Shown here piece after piece: positions 24,857 to 35,300 of a DNA stretch of 48,237 bases. This DNA comes from Clostridia bacterium (lineage in GTDB: Bacteria > Bacillota > Clostridia > Oscillospirales > CAG-272), in contig JAFUQQ010000068.1 in assembly GCA_017472285.1 (NCBI GenBank), forward strand, positions 1-48,237, given 5' to 3'. The notes under the pieces were generated by a model. The model searched no databases and was not told where the DNA came from. It saw only the letters and a list, made by a program, of their open reading frames with translations. Numbering within the stretch: position 1 is the first letter of the stretch; every line of letters begins with the position of its first letter. The position numbers and the translations under genes are program-made.

Positions 24857-27800
24857 GAGAAACTGAAAAAAGGATACGGCAATATAGGGCGCAACTGCCA
24901 CGCATCCGCGAACGTATTATTGCGTCGCTCGTGCTTTTTGCCTTTTCCATTGTTATGATGACAATGTCCGCATTTGCATGGACGACGCTCTCCATTTCAC
25001 CGGAAGTTTCGGGGGTGAAAACAACCATTGCGGCAAATGGTAACTTGGAGATTGCGTTGGCGAACGCTATTGAAATGACTAAAGATGCTGATGGAAATGA
25101 TGTTCCCGTGAGAGATGCTGACGGCAACGTAATTCCGATTGTGCCGGGAGATTCTTTGGTCGGAGATTCCAATTTAACGTTGGTATCCCGTAACCAAACA
25201 TGGGGTAACCTTATCAATCTTTCCGATCCGTCTTATGGTTTGGATAATATCATTTTGCGTCCTGCGACTTTGAACGATGGTCTTTTAAAATCAAAGCCGT
25301 TGATGTCCATGACTTATGGATATGATGGTCGAGTTATCGAAAAAGATACCAACTTTGCATATACGCAATGGAAGTGGTTGGATACGGGAATGACAAAAGG
25401 CGAATTTGTTTATTCCGAAAATCTGGGTGTAAAAGCTGTTTCTTCTGTAAAACAAACGGGAGCAACGGTTACAAGCCCTTTGGGTGGTGAATATACAAAG
25501 GGTCTTGATGAAGTGAATACCCATTTTTCCGATGCCAGAACCGCTTTGAAAGAGATAGCCGACTTATTGGAGACGAAAGACGGTCAGGACTCTCCGATTG
25601 CAGGTATTTTGACCACATATATGAACGGTACTGTCGTGGGGGATGTGGAAAATGCGGTATGTTCCGAGGATGATATAGAAGCACTTCTCGAAATCTTGAC
25701 CGATACAGATGGCAATGGATCTAAATCCATAGATGGAGATGTGCTTGAGGCCATGGGTCAAGCTGTCATGAAACTTTTTTATCTCTATCAGATGGATACC
25801 TACGTTGTCAAAAGTGATTATGATGAGTGGGTAACAGAGAACCCTAACACCCCTTATCCGATGCCCGATACAGTAAAGACTTATGCTAGCGTAGACGATT
25901 TTTTGGCTAATGTGGATGCAGATCTTGCAGCTATGAATACTGCTCGCAGTAAAGCAGGGAAAATGATATTGAATGCGTCCAATTTTTCAACTTTGTATGC
26001 GTTGAAATCTTTTAAGAAAACGCTTTGGGATGAAACTGAAACTAACGGCAAACCCAACGGCTGTATCACCGGTCTTCAGGCTGCTCTGTCCAGTGGTCAG
26101 ACGATTTATTGGAAAGACGTAAAAACATATGTCAATAAAATCGTTAATATCAATACTTGCTTGATCAACGGAAAAACAGCAAGTGCTTGGACGGGTAATT
26201 TGACTGCCAACGCTCTGGATTTGGTTGGTATGATGGGAGAAGGTAAAGCCAACTCCAATAATACCGTTGTCAAAGGTGGTTTGATCTATGATCTTGAAGC
26301 AAGTTTACATATCAATTCCGGTATTCGTATAGATAAAATCGTAATTGCTCTTGACAGAACGAACTTGGAAAAGAGGGTTGAGGATCAAAGTTCTGTGATT
26401 AAGCTTGCAGTAGCTAGTCTGTCTGACCCAGTTATCATTGAAGCGAACGTTACGACAAGTGCTCCGACTGATGTGGTTCCCTCCAAGGCCACCGCAGATA
26501 TGGGTCAAGCCAATACGATTCTGGATGCGGCATATATCGTTTATAACTATACGGCACAGGATACATACGGTCTTTCCATTGACTTCTGGATCCGTTCCAA
26601 TGCGCCGCAGACTTATCTGACATTGGAAGGCGATGTGATTACCGTTGATGAACCCATTAAGGTTTATATTGACAGTATCGGTGATGAAGTTGAAATTTTC
26701 CTGGCAACAGTAGACAGCACGAAGACCTTCGAGGATGGAAGTGAGCCGGAAACAGCTTCTATGCTGAATCAAGAAGTTTATAAATATAATAATGTTTGGT
26801 ATTATTATATTGGTCAAACGGCTGTTGAAAGAACAGTCGAAGAAACCGATGCAAGCGGTACTCTTGTTTCGACAACTGTATATAAGATTCGCGACACAGT
26901 AAATAAAACAGAGCCGAAGGTTGTCGGTTATTCGGGTGTAAACCGTATCTGGGACGAAACCAATCTTGAAAAATATTTGGACCAAAAAGAACATATATAC
27001 AGCACATCTCAAGGTTCGGGTAGTTGCTATACGTTCTATGCGGATCCCAATGATCTTGAGACAATTCTGGACCTTTTGGAATTGATGCGCGTTGCGTTTG
27101 TCGATGCTTCCGGAAATCTTCTGGCAACAGCAAAACTGGATACATCTCTTTGTTATTCCGATTACGGTAAGCATATCGTTCCTCTCGTTCTGTATAGTGG
27201 TTATACGGAGATTCAGATCGGCGAGGAGACCTATCGCGGAATCACAAAATTGGAGAAAAATGAAGCTAATCTGATCACAGCGCTTATTTATCTGGAAGGC
27301 TCCAATATTGAAAATAAAGATGTTTTGGCTTCCTCTGATATTGACGGACAGTTCAATATTCAGTTCGGCAGCACATATTTGCCCGAAGCGCTGGAAGATG
27401 AAAAATTGATGACCGAAACACTCCGTATTACCGCGGCGGCAAACAAAACAAAGTTTGAAGCAACAGAAGTAGCGGAAGACGGCAAGTATCATACGACGGT
27501 TACGCTCAACATTGAAGGCATGGACAAAGTTTCCGGTGTACAGGCATATTTCTTGCGTGCGATCAGCGAAACACAGGGTACTCGTCAGCAGACAATGACG
27601 TTCACAAAGGTGGATGACAAAACATGGACGTATGACTGCGCATTTACAGCACCCGGTACATACATTTTGAGAAGTGCTACGGTAGATGGTATTGAACGCG
27701 CTTTGACAACACCGATCACGATTACGATCGAAGGTTTCAAGGTAGGGGAAGTCACGAGCGAAGATAATAAACCCTCGTACTACACGGAAATGCGTTCGGG

Positions 27801-29838
27801 TAACTATTATAGCGAAACATTCTCTGTCAATATCAATACGGAAAACGTGACACCTCCCAAGACGGTTCGAGGCGTATTTGTCAACGAAAATAACGTATCG
27901 GTTACCGTTAACTTTGCAAAGGATACCGATTCCGCTTGGGAAGGAACGGCAAACTTCACGACGAGCGGTACATATATTTTGCAGTATCTCCTGATCGATG
28001 GCGAATATTATGAAGTCAATGCGCTTACGCGTGTTGTTTATCTCGGCTTGAAGACAAAGGTTTCCTTGAAGGCATTGGATACCTATGATCCGGAAAAGGA
28101 ACAGTATAGCTATGACCCCGATACAGGCTATTCTTACATTTACAATATGGTACAGCATGAATATGGTGTCAGCGCGGAAGTCTACGATGACACGGGCAGA
28201 AAGATCAAATCGCTCGGCGGCGAGGATGGCATTTGGGTAAATTACTCGAATAATCTGTCAACCAAAGTTGTCTGGAGCGGTGTGGATGATGCTTATGTCG
28301 GCGGTAAATTCCTGATTAACCAAGTTGGCGTATATTCGTTCGTCAGCGTTAAGATCGATGCTAACAATACGGTCACAAACGCAATTGATACCTTGAAGAT
28401 CACAGCGATTTCGAGTGATCCTTTTGAATATCTCGGTGCGGGAGATGTAACAGACTATTTCGTTGTTGATGCGGAAGCGGAAACTGCATTCCCGACGGTT
28501 CAGCTGAACTTCAAGTATGCGCAGTCTGCATCTGTATACGGTAAGTTTGCTTACAGCAGAAGCGAGGACGGTCTGAATACAACCGATGCTTTCAGAATTC
28601 TGAAAGCGACTTATGTGGAAGGCGACAGTGATGATGTAGGTACGTTTGTCTTTACGATTCCTAAAGAAGACGGCTATTACCGTCTGAAAGAAGTGAAACT
28701 TTCCAACGTATATTATGAGGATGCAAACGGTCAGAATGGCAAGTTCTATATGGAAGATGATTCCTTTAAGGTCGAGCAAGATGAAAATGGAAATGATATT
28801 CCTTGGACGGCAGAGGAGTTTGACGGCGCGACCGAAGAAAATTATTACTCCATTAAGTTTGACGGAGATATGGAACCTGTTATGGAATCCACAAAGGTTG
28901 TGAAGACCATTACACTGGGTAATGTTTCTTATCCGAATGCATTCAGCGGTGCATTTTTGGAGAAACATACTATCACATCGGCATCTGTGACATTGAGAGA
29001 CTTTGAGGGTAAAGAAGTTCAAGGTGTTTCCGATGTTAAGTTGAGCGTAGGATATAAGACCACAACAAGGACTTATTCGACCAATAATACCGACATTAAT
29101 GATGGTAAGACAGATCACCAGACATTTGAACTGGATCTTACCGGTGATGGTAGCGGTAAATACAGTTGGTCGGGCGAAAAGCAGATCTATATTGCAGGTA
29201 GTTATGGTGTAACATTGGAGTATACTGTCGGAACGACTGCGAAGACAAAGACTCTTGATGATATTGTGATTACTTCGACCATGCCGACGGTTAAAATTAG
29301 TAGTGTTTCTCCTAATACTTCTATGAATGCAGATACAAGCAGCGGTAGCGGACATACTACAAAGACAAATGAGAAAACAGATACTACGGCGACAGTTTAT
29401 ATTAAATGTACAAGAGAACAGTCTAATGGCTTTATGGGCATTGGTGCATACGATAGACATAAATATACGGCATCTTCTGTAAGTATATCTTTGTCTAATT
29501 CTGGTTATGCTTCAGATGCAAGATTGAATTTCTATGATTCTGATGGACAATTAACTTCTTATTTGTTTGGGTCAATAAGTAATCCTACTGGTCAAGAAAA
29601 TACAACAGTAGACTCAACAAGTGCATATGCTTGGAACAATGCAAATAATACAATCAATGGATGTGATGCTATAAAATTATTGTATGTAGGTTATTCAAAA
29701 TACTCTAATTTCTTGGGTACTTCAAATGGTAGCAAAACTCCAGCTGGCACAATTACAGCAAATACTTTGGTTATGACTTTTGATGGTGTTGAATATAGTA
29801 TTACAATTCCGACCATTACGATTAAGAACCCGTACTAA
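24853..29838 (+). CDS. Giant SipW-type exported protein: fibre-subunit domain plus Ig-like repeats
   Basis: A 1661-residue exported protein, translationally coupled to the second signal peptidase. After a basic start, the hydrophobic signal ends in SAFAWTTLSISPEVSG. Residues about 40-850 parallel the whole 727-residue candidate subunit: AANGNLEIAL, QTWGNLINLSDPSYGLD, then LLELMRVAFVDASGNLL and LITALIYLEGSNIENKD. From 850 onward come beta-rich Ig-like modules, two of them clearly related (each with a TYILR/TYILQ strand followed by DG). A last region of about 180 residues follows whose DNA is more AT-rich than the rest. No catalytic motif, wall anchor or C-terminal membrane helix is seen. I infer a tip, cap or anchor protein able to join the fibre through its subunit-like half. 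Confidence 0.65.
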   Translation: MRETEKRIRQYRAQLPRIRERIIASLVLFAFSIVMMTMSAFAWTTLSISPEVSGVKTTIAANGNLEIALANAIEMTKDADGNDVPVRDADGNVIPIVPGDSLVGDSNLTLVSRNQTWGNLINLSDPSYGLDNIILRPATLNDGLLKSKPLMSMTYGYDGRVIEKDTNFAYTQWKWLDTGMTKGEFVYSENLGVKAVSSVKQTGATVTSPLGGEYTKGLDEVNTHFSDARTALKEIADLLETKDGQDSPIAGILTTYMNGTVVGDVENAVCSEDDIEALLEILTDTDGNGSKSIDGDVLEAMGQAVMKLFYLYQMDTYVVKSDYDEWVTENPNTPYPMPDTVKTYASVDDFLANVDADLAAMNTARSKAGKMILNASNFSTLYALKSFKKTLWDETETNGKPNGCITGLQAALSSGQTIYWKDVKTYVNKIVNINTCLINGKTASAWTGNLTANALDLVGMMGEGKANSNNTVVKGGLIYDLEASLHINSGIRIDKIVIALDRTNLEKRVEDQSSVIKLAVASLSDPVIIEANVTTSAPTDVVPSKATADMGQANTILDAAYIVYNYTAQDTYGLSIDFWIRSNAPQTYLTLEGDVITVDEPIKVYIDSIGDEVEIFLATVDSTKTFEDGSEPETASMLNQEVYKYNNVWYYYIGQTAVERTVEETDASGTLVSTTVYKIRDTVNKTEPKVVGYSGVNRIWDETNLEKYLDQKEHIYSTSQGSGSCYTFYADPNDLETILDLLELMRVAFVDASGNLLATAKLDTSLCYSDYGKHIVPLVLYSGYTEIQIGEETYRGITKLEKNEANLITALIYLEGSNIENKDVLASSDIDGQFNIQFGSTYLPEALEDEKLMTETLRITAAANKTKFEATEVAEDGKYHTTVTLNIEGMDKVSGVQAYFLRAISETQGTRQQTMTFTKVDDKTWTYDCAFTAPGTYILRSATVDGIERALTTPITITIEGFKVGEVTSEDNKPSYYTEMRSGNYYSETFSVNINTENVTPPKTVRGVFVNENNVSVTVNFAKDTDSAWEGTANFTTSGTYILQYLLIDGEYYEVNALTRVVYLGLKTKVSLKALDTYDPEKEQYSYDPDTGYSYIYNMVQHEYGVSAEVYDDTGRKIKSLGGEDGIWVNYSNNLSTKVVWSGVDDAYVGGKFLINQVGVYSFVSVKIDANNTVTNAIDTLKITAISSDPFEYLGAGDVTDYFVVDAEAETAFPTVQLNFKYAQSASVYGKFAYSRSEDGLNTTDAFRILKATYVEGDSDDVGTFVFTIPKEDGYYRLKEVKLSNVYYEDANGQNGKFYMEDDSFKVEQDENGNDIPWTAEEFDGATEENYYSIKFDGDMEPVMESTKVVKTITLGNVSYPNAFSGAFLEKHTITSASVTLRDFEGKEVQGVSDVKLSVGYKTTTRTYSTNNTDINDGKTDHQTFELDLTGDGSGKYSWSGEKQIYIAGSYGVTLEYTVGTTAKTKTLDDIVITSTMPTVKISSVSPNTSMNADTSSGSGHTTKTNEKTDTTATVYIKCTREQSNGFMGIGAYDRHKYTASSVSISLSNSGYASDARLNFYDSDGQLTSYLFGSISNPTGQENTTVDSTSAYAWNNANNTINGCDAIKLLYVGYSKYSNFLGTSNGSKTPAGTITANTLVMTFDGVEYSITIPTITIKNPY

Positions 29839-29870
29839 TTGCTTTTATTTTCTCAAAAGGGAAGTCATCA

Positions 29871-30023
29871 AAAGGATTCCCCTTTGGGGAAGGTGGATGC
29901 GAAGCAGACGGATGAGGTATGACACAGAAAAAATTTTCTTGAAATCGCGAAAACGAGGAACTTCATTTCGTGTAAAAACCTCACCCGCCTCGTGCCCTCG
30001 GCACCCTCCCCAAAGGTGAGGGC
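29871..30023. mobile_element. MITE-like element with inverted ends
   Basis: The left arm has TCCCCTTTGGGGAAGG and GGATGAGGT; the right arm has ACCTCACCC, a GTGCCCTCGGCAC palindrome and CCTCCCCAAAGGTGAGG. The core holds no gene. The element directly follows the 1661-residue gene and precedes a second left arm attached to the DUF559 gene. Confidence 0.7.
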
Positions 30024-30066
30024 GTTGGGTAACAAAAGGCAAGAAAAACAGAAAGCAAAGATTCTC

Positions 30067-30121
30067 AAAGCCTTCTCCTTTGGAGAAGGTGGCAACCGAA
30101 TAGGTTGACGGATGAGGTTTT
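30067..30121 (+). repeat. MITE-like left arm abutting the DUF559 start codon
   Basis: The arm carries CCTTCTCCTTTGGAGAAGG, a CAACCGAATAGGTTG palindrome and GGATGAGGTTTT, with the ATG of the next gene beginning at 30122. No matching right arm is seen after the gene. No separate ribosome binding site precedes the ATG; the purine-rich GGATGAGG of the repeat could serve. Confidence 0.75.
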
Positions 30122-30484
30122 ATGAAACACAACCCAAAATTAACTCCATATGCTCGTGATCTCCGAAATAATATGACTCCACAAGAACGAAAATTGTGGT
30201 ACGAATATCTTCGCAAATATCCGATACAATTCCGCCGTCAAGTTACGGTTGAGCACTATATTTTGGATTTTTATTGCGCGCAGGCGAAGCTTGCCGTGGA
30301 GATCGATGGCGCACAGCATTATGAAGCACAGGGAAAACAGCACGACCTCTGCCGAACGAATTATTTGAACAGCGTTGGGATAGAAGTCTTGCGCTTCACC
30401 AATTCAGATGTTGAGGAAAAATTTTTGGGTGTGTGCCTCATGATCGACAACAGGGTGAAAAACAGAATTTCTCAAATGATTTAA
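30122..30484 (+). CDS. DUF559 (Vsr-like) endonuclease-domain protein
   Basis: A 120-residue protein of the DUF559 family, related to the very-short-patch-repair/PD-(D/E)xK nuclease fold. Visible landmarks are the N-terminal ARDLRNNMTPQERKLW, FRRQVTVEHYILDFYC (with the acidic residue of the nuclease core), KLAVEIDGAQHYE (E-x-D/G motif) and VLRFTNSDVEE. Length is normal for the stand-alone form. Its 5' end is made of a MITE-like repeat arm, so it appears to travel with or drive that repeat family. It interrupts the region between the 1661-residue protein and the LRR protein. Target and activity are unknown. Confidence 0.85.
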   Translation: MKHNPKLTPYARDLRNNMTPQERKLWYEYLRKYPIQFRRQVTVEHYILDFYCAQAKLAVEIDGAQHYEAQGKQHDLCRTNYLNSVGIEVLRFTNSDVEEKFLGVCLMIDNRVKNRISQMI

Positions 30485-30498
30485 AAAAGGAGGCGCCT

Positions 30499-32319
30499 AT
30501 GCGCAAACAATTTAACAATGACAATATGAGGCGTCTTATTTTGGTTTTACTTCTGACGGCATTCGTATTTTCGCTTGGCGCGCCGTTCATTTCGGCGGCG
30601 GAAACCGGTGGAACTTGCGGAGACGGTCTGAAATGGACGCTCTCAATCGATGGTGTTCTCACCATTTCGGGCAATGGCTCAATGAAAAATTATACGGAAC
30701 TGTCGCCGGCACCTTGGTATGGAATGCGTGAAGATATCCGTATCATTCATGTGGAAAACGGCGTTACTTCTATTGGTAAACGCGCATTTTACGGTTTGGA
30801 AAATCTGATTTCCGTAACGCTTCCTTCCTCTGTGAAGACAATTGGTAAATATGCTTTTATGAATTGCAAAAAGCTGAAAATGCTGACATTGGGACTGGGA
30901 GTGGAAACGATTAAAGCAAGTGCTTTTGAATCTTGTGAATCATTGAAAATGATCCGCTTTCCCAATAGTTTGAAAACGATTGATGATAAAGCATTTTATT
31001 GTTGTTATTCTTTGCAAACCGTTTCCATTCCGTCTTCCGTTTCAACTCTTGGAGATATGATCTTTGCTTATTGCAAAGGTTTGATTCAAGCGGATGTCCG
31101 TGCTTCTGTTGCAGAATTGCCGCTCTGGATGTTCTATGATTGCAAATCGCTTGCTTCCGTATCTTTCGCAGGTAATATTTCTGGTGTCGGCAACGGCGCA
31201 TTTGAAAAATGTACGTCGTTGAATACGTTGAATTATGGCGGAAGCGAAGCAAATGGACAACAGATTCTTTTAGATATCAGAGAAGGCAGTATTGAGGATT
31301 TTCCCGAATACGTAATCAGTTATGATTCTGACCTGATCTCCGGAGGAACATCGTTTTCCTCTGAAGTACAGGAAGATAAGATTGTGACCAATACGACGAC
31401 GATCACTACGACTGAAAATGCGACGGTTGCTACAACGGTTACAGAATCTCAGGGATTTATAGTGACGGAAGATGATTTCTATTTAAAAGAAAAGGAAACT
31501 TCCGTCAACATCGAAGCGATGATTGAAAACGAAAACGGTTGGAATGAGCTTTTGAATGAGATCACAGAAGGCGAAAAGAAAAACATTGATAATGAAAAGA
31601 TCAATGTGGATATCAGTTTGATTGACACGAACAATATTTCGAGCAATACGCTCAATGAGCTTGCCGGCAAGGATATCGACCTCACGATCGATATGAAGGA
31701 TGGCTCCACCGTCAAGATTGATTGCGATCGTTTGGAAAAAACAGACGAGAATAAGGTAATGGAAGTCACGGCACTTTCTTATCAGCTCTCCGAAAATGAA
31801 AATCCGACGAAGAATCATATCAAGACGATCGGTGAAGCAAAAAGTTTCTTGCTTTCCTTTGATGGCAGTTCGGAATTTGATTTTTCTCCGAAGATTTATC
31901 TTGGTAAAGATTATTCTTATCAGGTAGCAACACTTTATCAATATATTCCCGGCAGAGGACTTTCGCTTTTGCAATCTGTGAAAGTGGATAAGAGCGGCTA
32001 TGCAACGTATTATTTGCAATCCACCAAAGATACAACACAATATCTGATCGCTTTGAACGTCAAGGACGTGGATGAAGCAACGGCAATTATTCCGGAAGAT
32101 ATTGCATTGGATTATGGAGAAATGATGTATTATGAATCCATTGAATACGTGACCACGGGTGTACGTTTGTTTATGGGACTTTCGCTTTTCCAATTTTCCA
32201 TTGCAGTATTCTGCGTGATGTTGTTCCTTTTCGTTGCGGTTGGTGTTGTAATGAGTATTCTTTACAGAAAGAAAAAACTGGAGCTTTATTATCAACAATT
32301 GAAAGCAAATCAAGCTTAA
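30499..32319 (+). CDS. BspA-like leucine-rich repeat surface protein with C-terminal membrane anchor
   Basis: A 606-residue protein. ATG at 30499 has AAAGGAGG upstream, 14 bases after the DUF559 stop. Residues 1-35 are a signal peptide (GAPFISAA). Residues about 38-260 hold BspA/LRR_5 repeats with the recurring pattern SIGKRAFYG, TIGKYAFMNCKKLK, TIKASAFESCESLK and TIDDKAFYCCYSLQ. A Thr-rich linker (about 315-340) precedes an acidic beta-rich region, and a transmembrane helix lies at about 565-588, followed by a basic cytosolic tail (YRKKKLELYYQQ). BspA-like proteins are usually adhesins. The position after the fibre locus suggests a related surface role, but it lacks the SipW-type signal. Confidence 0.85.
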   Translation: MRKQFNNDNMRRLILVLLLTAFVFSLGAPFISAAETGGTCGDGLKWTLSIDGVLTISGNGSMKNYTELSPAPWYGMREDIRIIHVENGVTSIGKRAFYGLENLISVTLPSSVKTIGKYAFMNCKKLKMLTLGLGVETIKASAFESCESLKMIRFPNSLKTIDDKAFYCCYSLQTVSIPSSVSTLGDMIFAYCKGLIQADVRASVAELPLWMFYDCKSLASVSFAGNISGVGNGAFEKCTSLNTLNYGGSEANGQQILLDIREGSIEDFPEYVISYDSDLISGGTSFSSEVQEDKIVTNTTTITTTENATVATTVTESQGFIVTEDDFYLKEKETSVNIEAMIENENGWNELLNEITEGEKKNIDNEKINVDISLIDTNNISSNTLNELAGKDIDLTIDMKDGSTVKIDCDRLEKTDENKVMEVTALSYQLSENENPTKNHIKTIGEAKSFLLSFDGSSEFDFSPKIYLGKDYSYQVATLYQYIPGRGLSLLQSVKVDKSGYATYYLQSTKDTTQYLIALNVKDVDEATAIIPEDIALDYGEMMYYESIEYVTTGVRLFMGLSLFQFSIAVFCVMLFLFVAVGVVMSILYRKKKLELYYQQLKANQA

Positions 32320-32323
32320 TGAT

Positions 32324-32364
32324 AAAAAATAACACGCAATCCATAGGATTGCGTGTTATTTTTT
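32324..32364. terminator. Bidirectional terminator between LRR and mannosidase genes
   Basis: A near-perfect 19-bp stem, AAAAAATAACACGCAATCC (32324-32342) with its complement (32346-32364), has A- and T-runs at its base. It serves both converging genes. Confidence 0.9.
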
Positions 32365-32366
32365 GG

Positions 32367-35300
32367 TTAGTTTTTAAATTTTAATGTCAGGATTTCAAAT
32401 CCGCTAAGGTTCAATTTGACTTTACTGTTTTCGATCGGCAATTCTGTGAGTTCATTTTCAAGCATATCGCAGACAAAACAGGATTTTGCAGGGAATCCAA
32501 GCGTAAGTTCTGCTTTGGCACGGATATTTTTTGCTTCATAAAGACGGATGATGATATCTTCGCTGTCTTCTGCTTCTTTGATGGTATCGATCACGATATT
32601 TTTCTTGTTGACGGATGCCATAGAGAAGGATTCGGGAAGTGCGGAAGAAGTACCGGTTGCTTTTACGGCTGTCATTGGATTATTGAGCATATAAGAAAGC
32701 TCCAGCGTATCGCTTTCTTTGACAGTACAAGCATGAGGATAGATGGAATATATGAAGGAATGTTCACCCTGATCGGCTTCACGATAAGGCATTGTACCGC
32801 ATTTGAGAAGGGAAAGCTGCATCAGATTGCCATGGATATCATGTCCGTATTTGCAATCGTTGAGGATCGCCATACCGTAACCGCCGTCGGAAAGATCGGC
32901 ATATTTATGGGCACAGACTTCAAATTTGGCTCTGTCCCAGCTTGTGTTGGTATGTGTGGGACGTTCAACGGAACCGAATTGGATCTCATACGTTGCTTTA
33001 TCGGAAAGGATATCAACGGGGAATGCGGCTTTGACCATCTGATGATGCTGATGCCAATCGATCTTCGTATCAAAATCGATTTTTGCGATATCATCATAGA
33101 ACCACATGGTCTGTTCAATGGTGGATTTCATATGCGGACGGGTGACTTTGATACCTTTTCTTGCGCCGTCATCGATGATCTCGACTGCGGAAACGGCAGT
33201 AATGACTCTGTAATCATTCAAGGAATATTCCTGCCATTCCCAATTATCGTATTTATCGGGATGATCGGCATAAACACGGATTTCATTACCGACACCGCCT
33301 TCTGCGATAAGTTCTCTGTCGTTGGCTTTATCATAAAGGGAAACGATCTGATATGCATCGTTGAATTTGACGGTGAAATGCGGAGTTTCCACGTTGTTGC
33401 CGTTGATTGCAATGGAGTTTTCCACCTTGAATGTGGAAACACAAGCATAACCTTTGGGAACGATGTCTGTTACATATGCGCTCTTGCCATCGATCGTAAC
33501 GATGCCGTTGCCTGTGAAGCCGTTGGGATTGAATACGATATATCCTTTATCACTTGCGATCTGATCTGCGATGCCGTTCTGTGCTTCGGAAACGATGGTA
33601 TCACCGATCTTTTTGACTTCCGCATAATCGATATCGCTCTGAACGTAAACTTCTTCGATGGAAGAACCGGGAATGATATCATGGAATTGATTGGTGAGGA
33701 TGGTTTCCCAGCCTTTGCGGAGTTCTGCTTTCGGGAATTTTTTGACTGTGAGTGCCTTTTCGATGGATGCGAGAAGTTCCGCATTCATATAAAGAAATTC
33801 GCTCTTGCGATTATTTTTCTTGTTTTTAGCGATGGAAGTATAGGTGCCTCTGTGATATTCGAGATACAACTCACCGTTCCATTTCGGGAGGCGGGGATTA
33901 TTTTCGATCTTCTTTTCGAGGTCGGAAAGGAAATCGCTTGCAAAAGCAAATTTTGTATTGGGAACACCGGGAACACCTTTTTCCAGACGGAGAATATTTT
34001 CAATATGTTCTGATGTGGGACCGCCGCCGCCGTCGCCATAACCGTAAGAGATCAGGACTTCATCGGAAAGATTCTTCTGCTGATAACGCTTCCATGTGCC
34101 TGCGATCATTTTAGGATTGATATTGCCGTTATAGGTCGTGCCGCGAGGAGGTTCTTTTCCCTTGTGTGCATCCGATGCAGTCAGAAAATAGGTATTGATT
34201 TCCGTGCCGTCAAGACCTTGCCATTGGAACGTATCGTAAGGCATCATATTGGTATCGTTCCAACTGATCTTGGAAGTCACGAACCAATCGACACCGCTTT
34301 TTTTCAAGATCTGAGGAAGTGCCGCAGAATAACCGAATACGTCGGGAAGCCACAAAACACGGTTATCTTTATCAAATTCTTCTCTGAAGAAGCGTTTGCC
34401 GTAAATGAGCTGACGGATAAAGGATTCACCCGAAGGGAGGTTGCAATCTGCTTCGACGAACATCGCACCCTCACATTCCCATCTGCCCTCTGCTACACGA
34501 ACCTTGACCTGCTCATAAATTTCGGGAGCTTCTTCTTTCAGATATTTGTAGAGAAGCGGTTGGGAAGAACCGAATTTATAATCGGGATAACGCTTCATAA
34601 GATCAAGCACGGTCGCAAAGGAACGCTGTACTTTTTCTCTTGTCTGTGCAAGTGTCCAGAGCCATGCACAGTCGATATGCGTATGACCGGCACACGCAAC
34701 GGTGGCACTTTGCTTTTTGCAGTATTTGCCATAAAATTCTTTTTCGAGATAAGCTCTGGCATCAGTAATGGAAGCATAATATTCCTCGGATGTCAGTTCA
34801 TAAAGATCGAGCAGAGAAACGGCATTATCAAGATGCTTTAAAGTTTCGGCATATTCGCCCGAATATTCATCCAGAAAATCCAATGTTTCAAAAGGAACTC
34901 TCAGATCGTAATAAAGGGCTTCCGCATCGAGATGGATATTGCGGAGCTTCGCATGGAACTGTGATTTTGGTGTATTCGGACCCGTATAGGCATAAACGTA
35001 AACGTCAAAATGATCGCCGTCATCGAGCAAAAACGAGATATGTCTGGTATCCATACCCATGCGGATCTCGCCGTTGATATAGAGCAAAAACTGCGGTGTG
35101 CTTCCGACAGAGTATTCAAACTCGGATTTCACGACAAGCTCCACGGGAAGTGCTTTCATATTTTCGGGAATATCGATCGTGAAATGGAACCATGCGTGCG
35201 TATCCTTGCCCGTGCCGAAGGAATTGCCGACAGTAAACGGCTGAAATTCGGAAAGCGGAGGCGGTGTATTATCCGTCTTATAACCGCAAGGACAATATGT

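Noticed and set aside
26305..28158. A 617-codon minus-strand frame inside the giant surface gene
   Set aside because: It has unusual Cys/Ile/Arg-rich composition, no ribosome binding site, and the opposite strand carries a coherent multidomain protein.
32733..34013. A 426-codon plus-strand frame opposite the mannosidase
   Set aside because: The GH38 catalytic motifs on the minus strand leave no doubt about the real gene; the shadow frame has no ribosome binding site.
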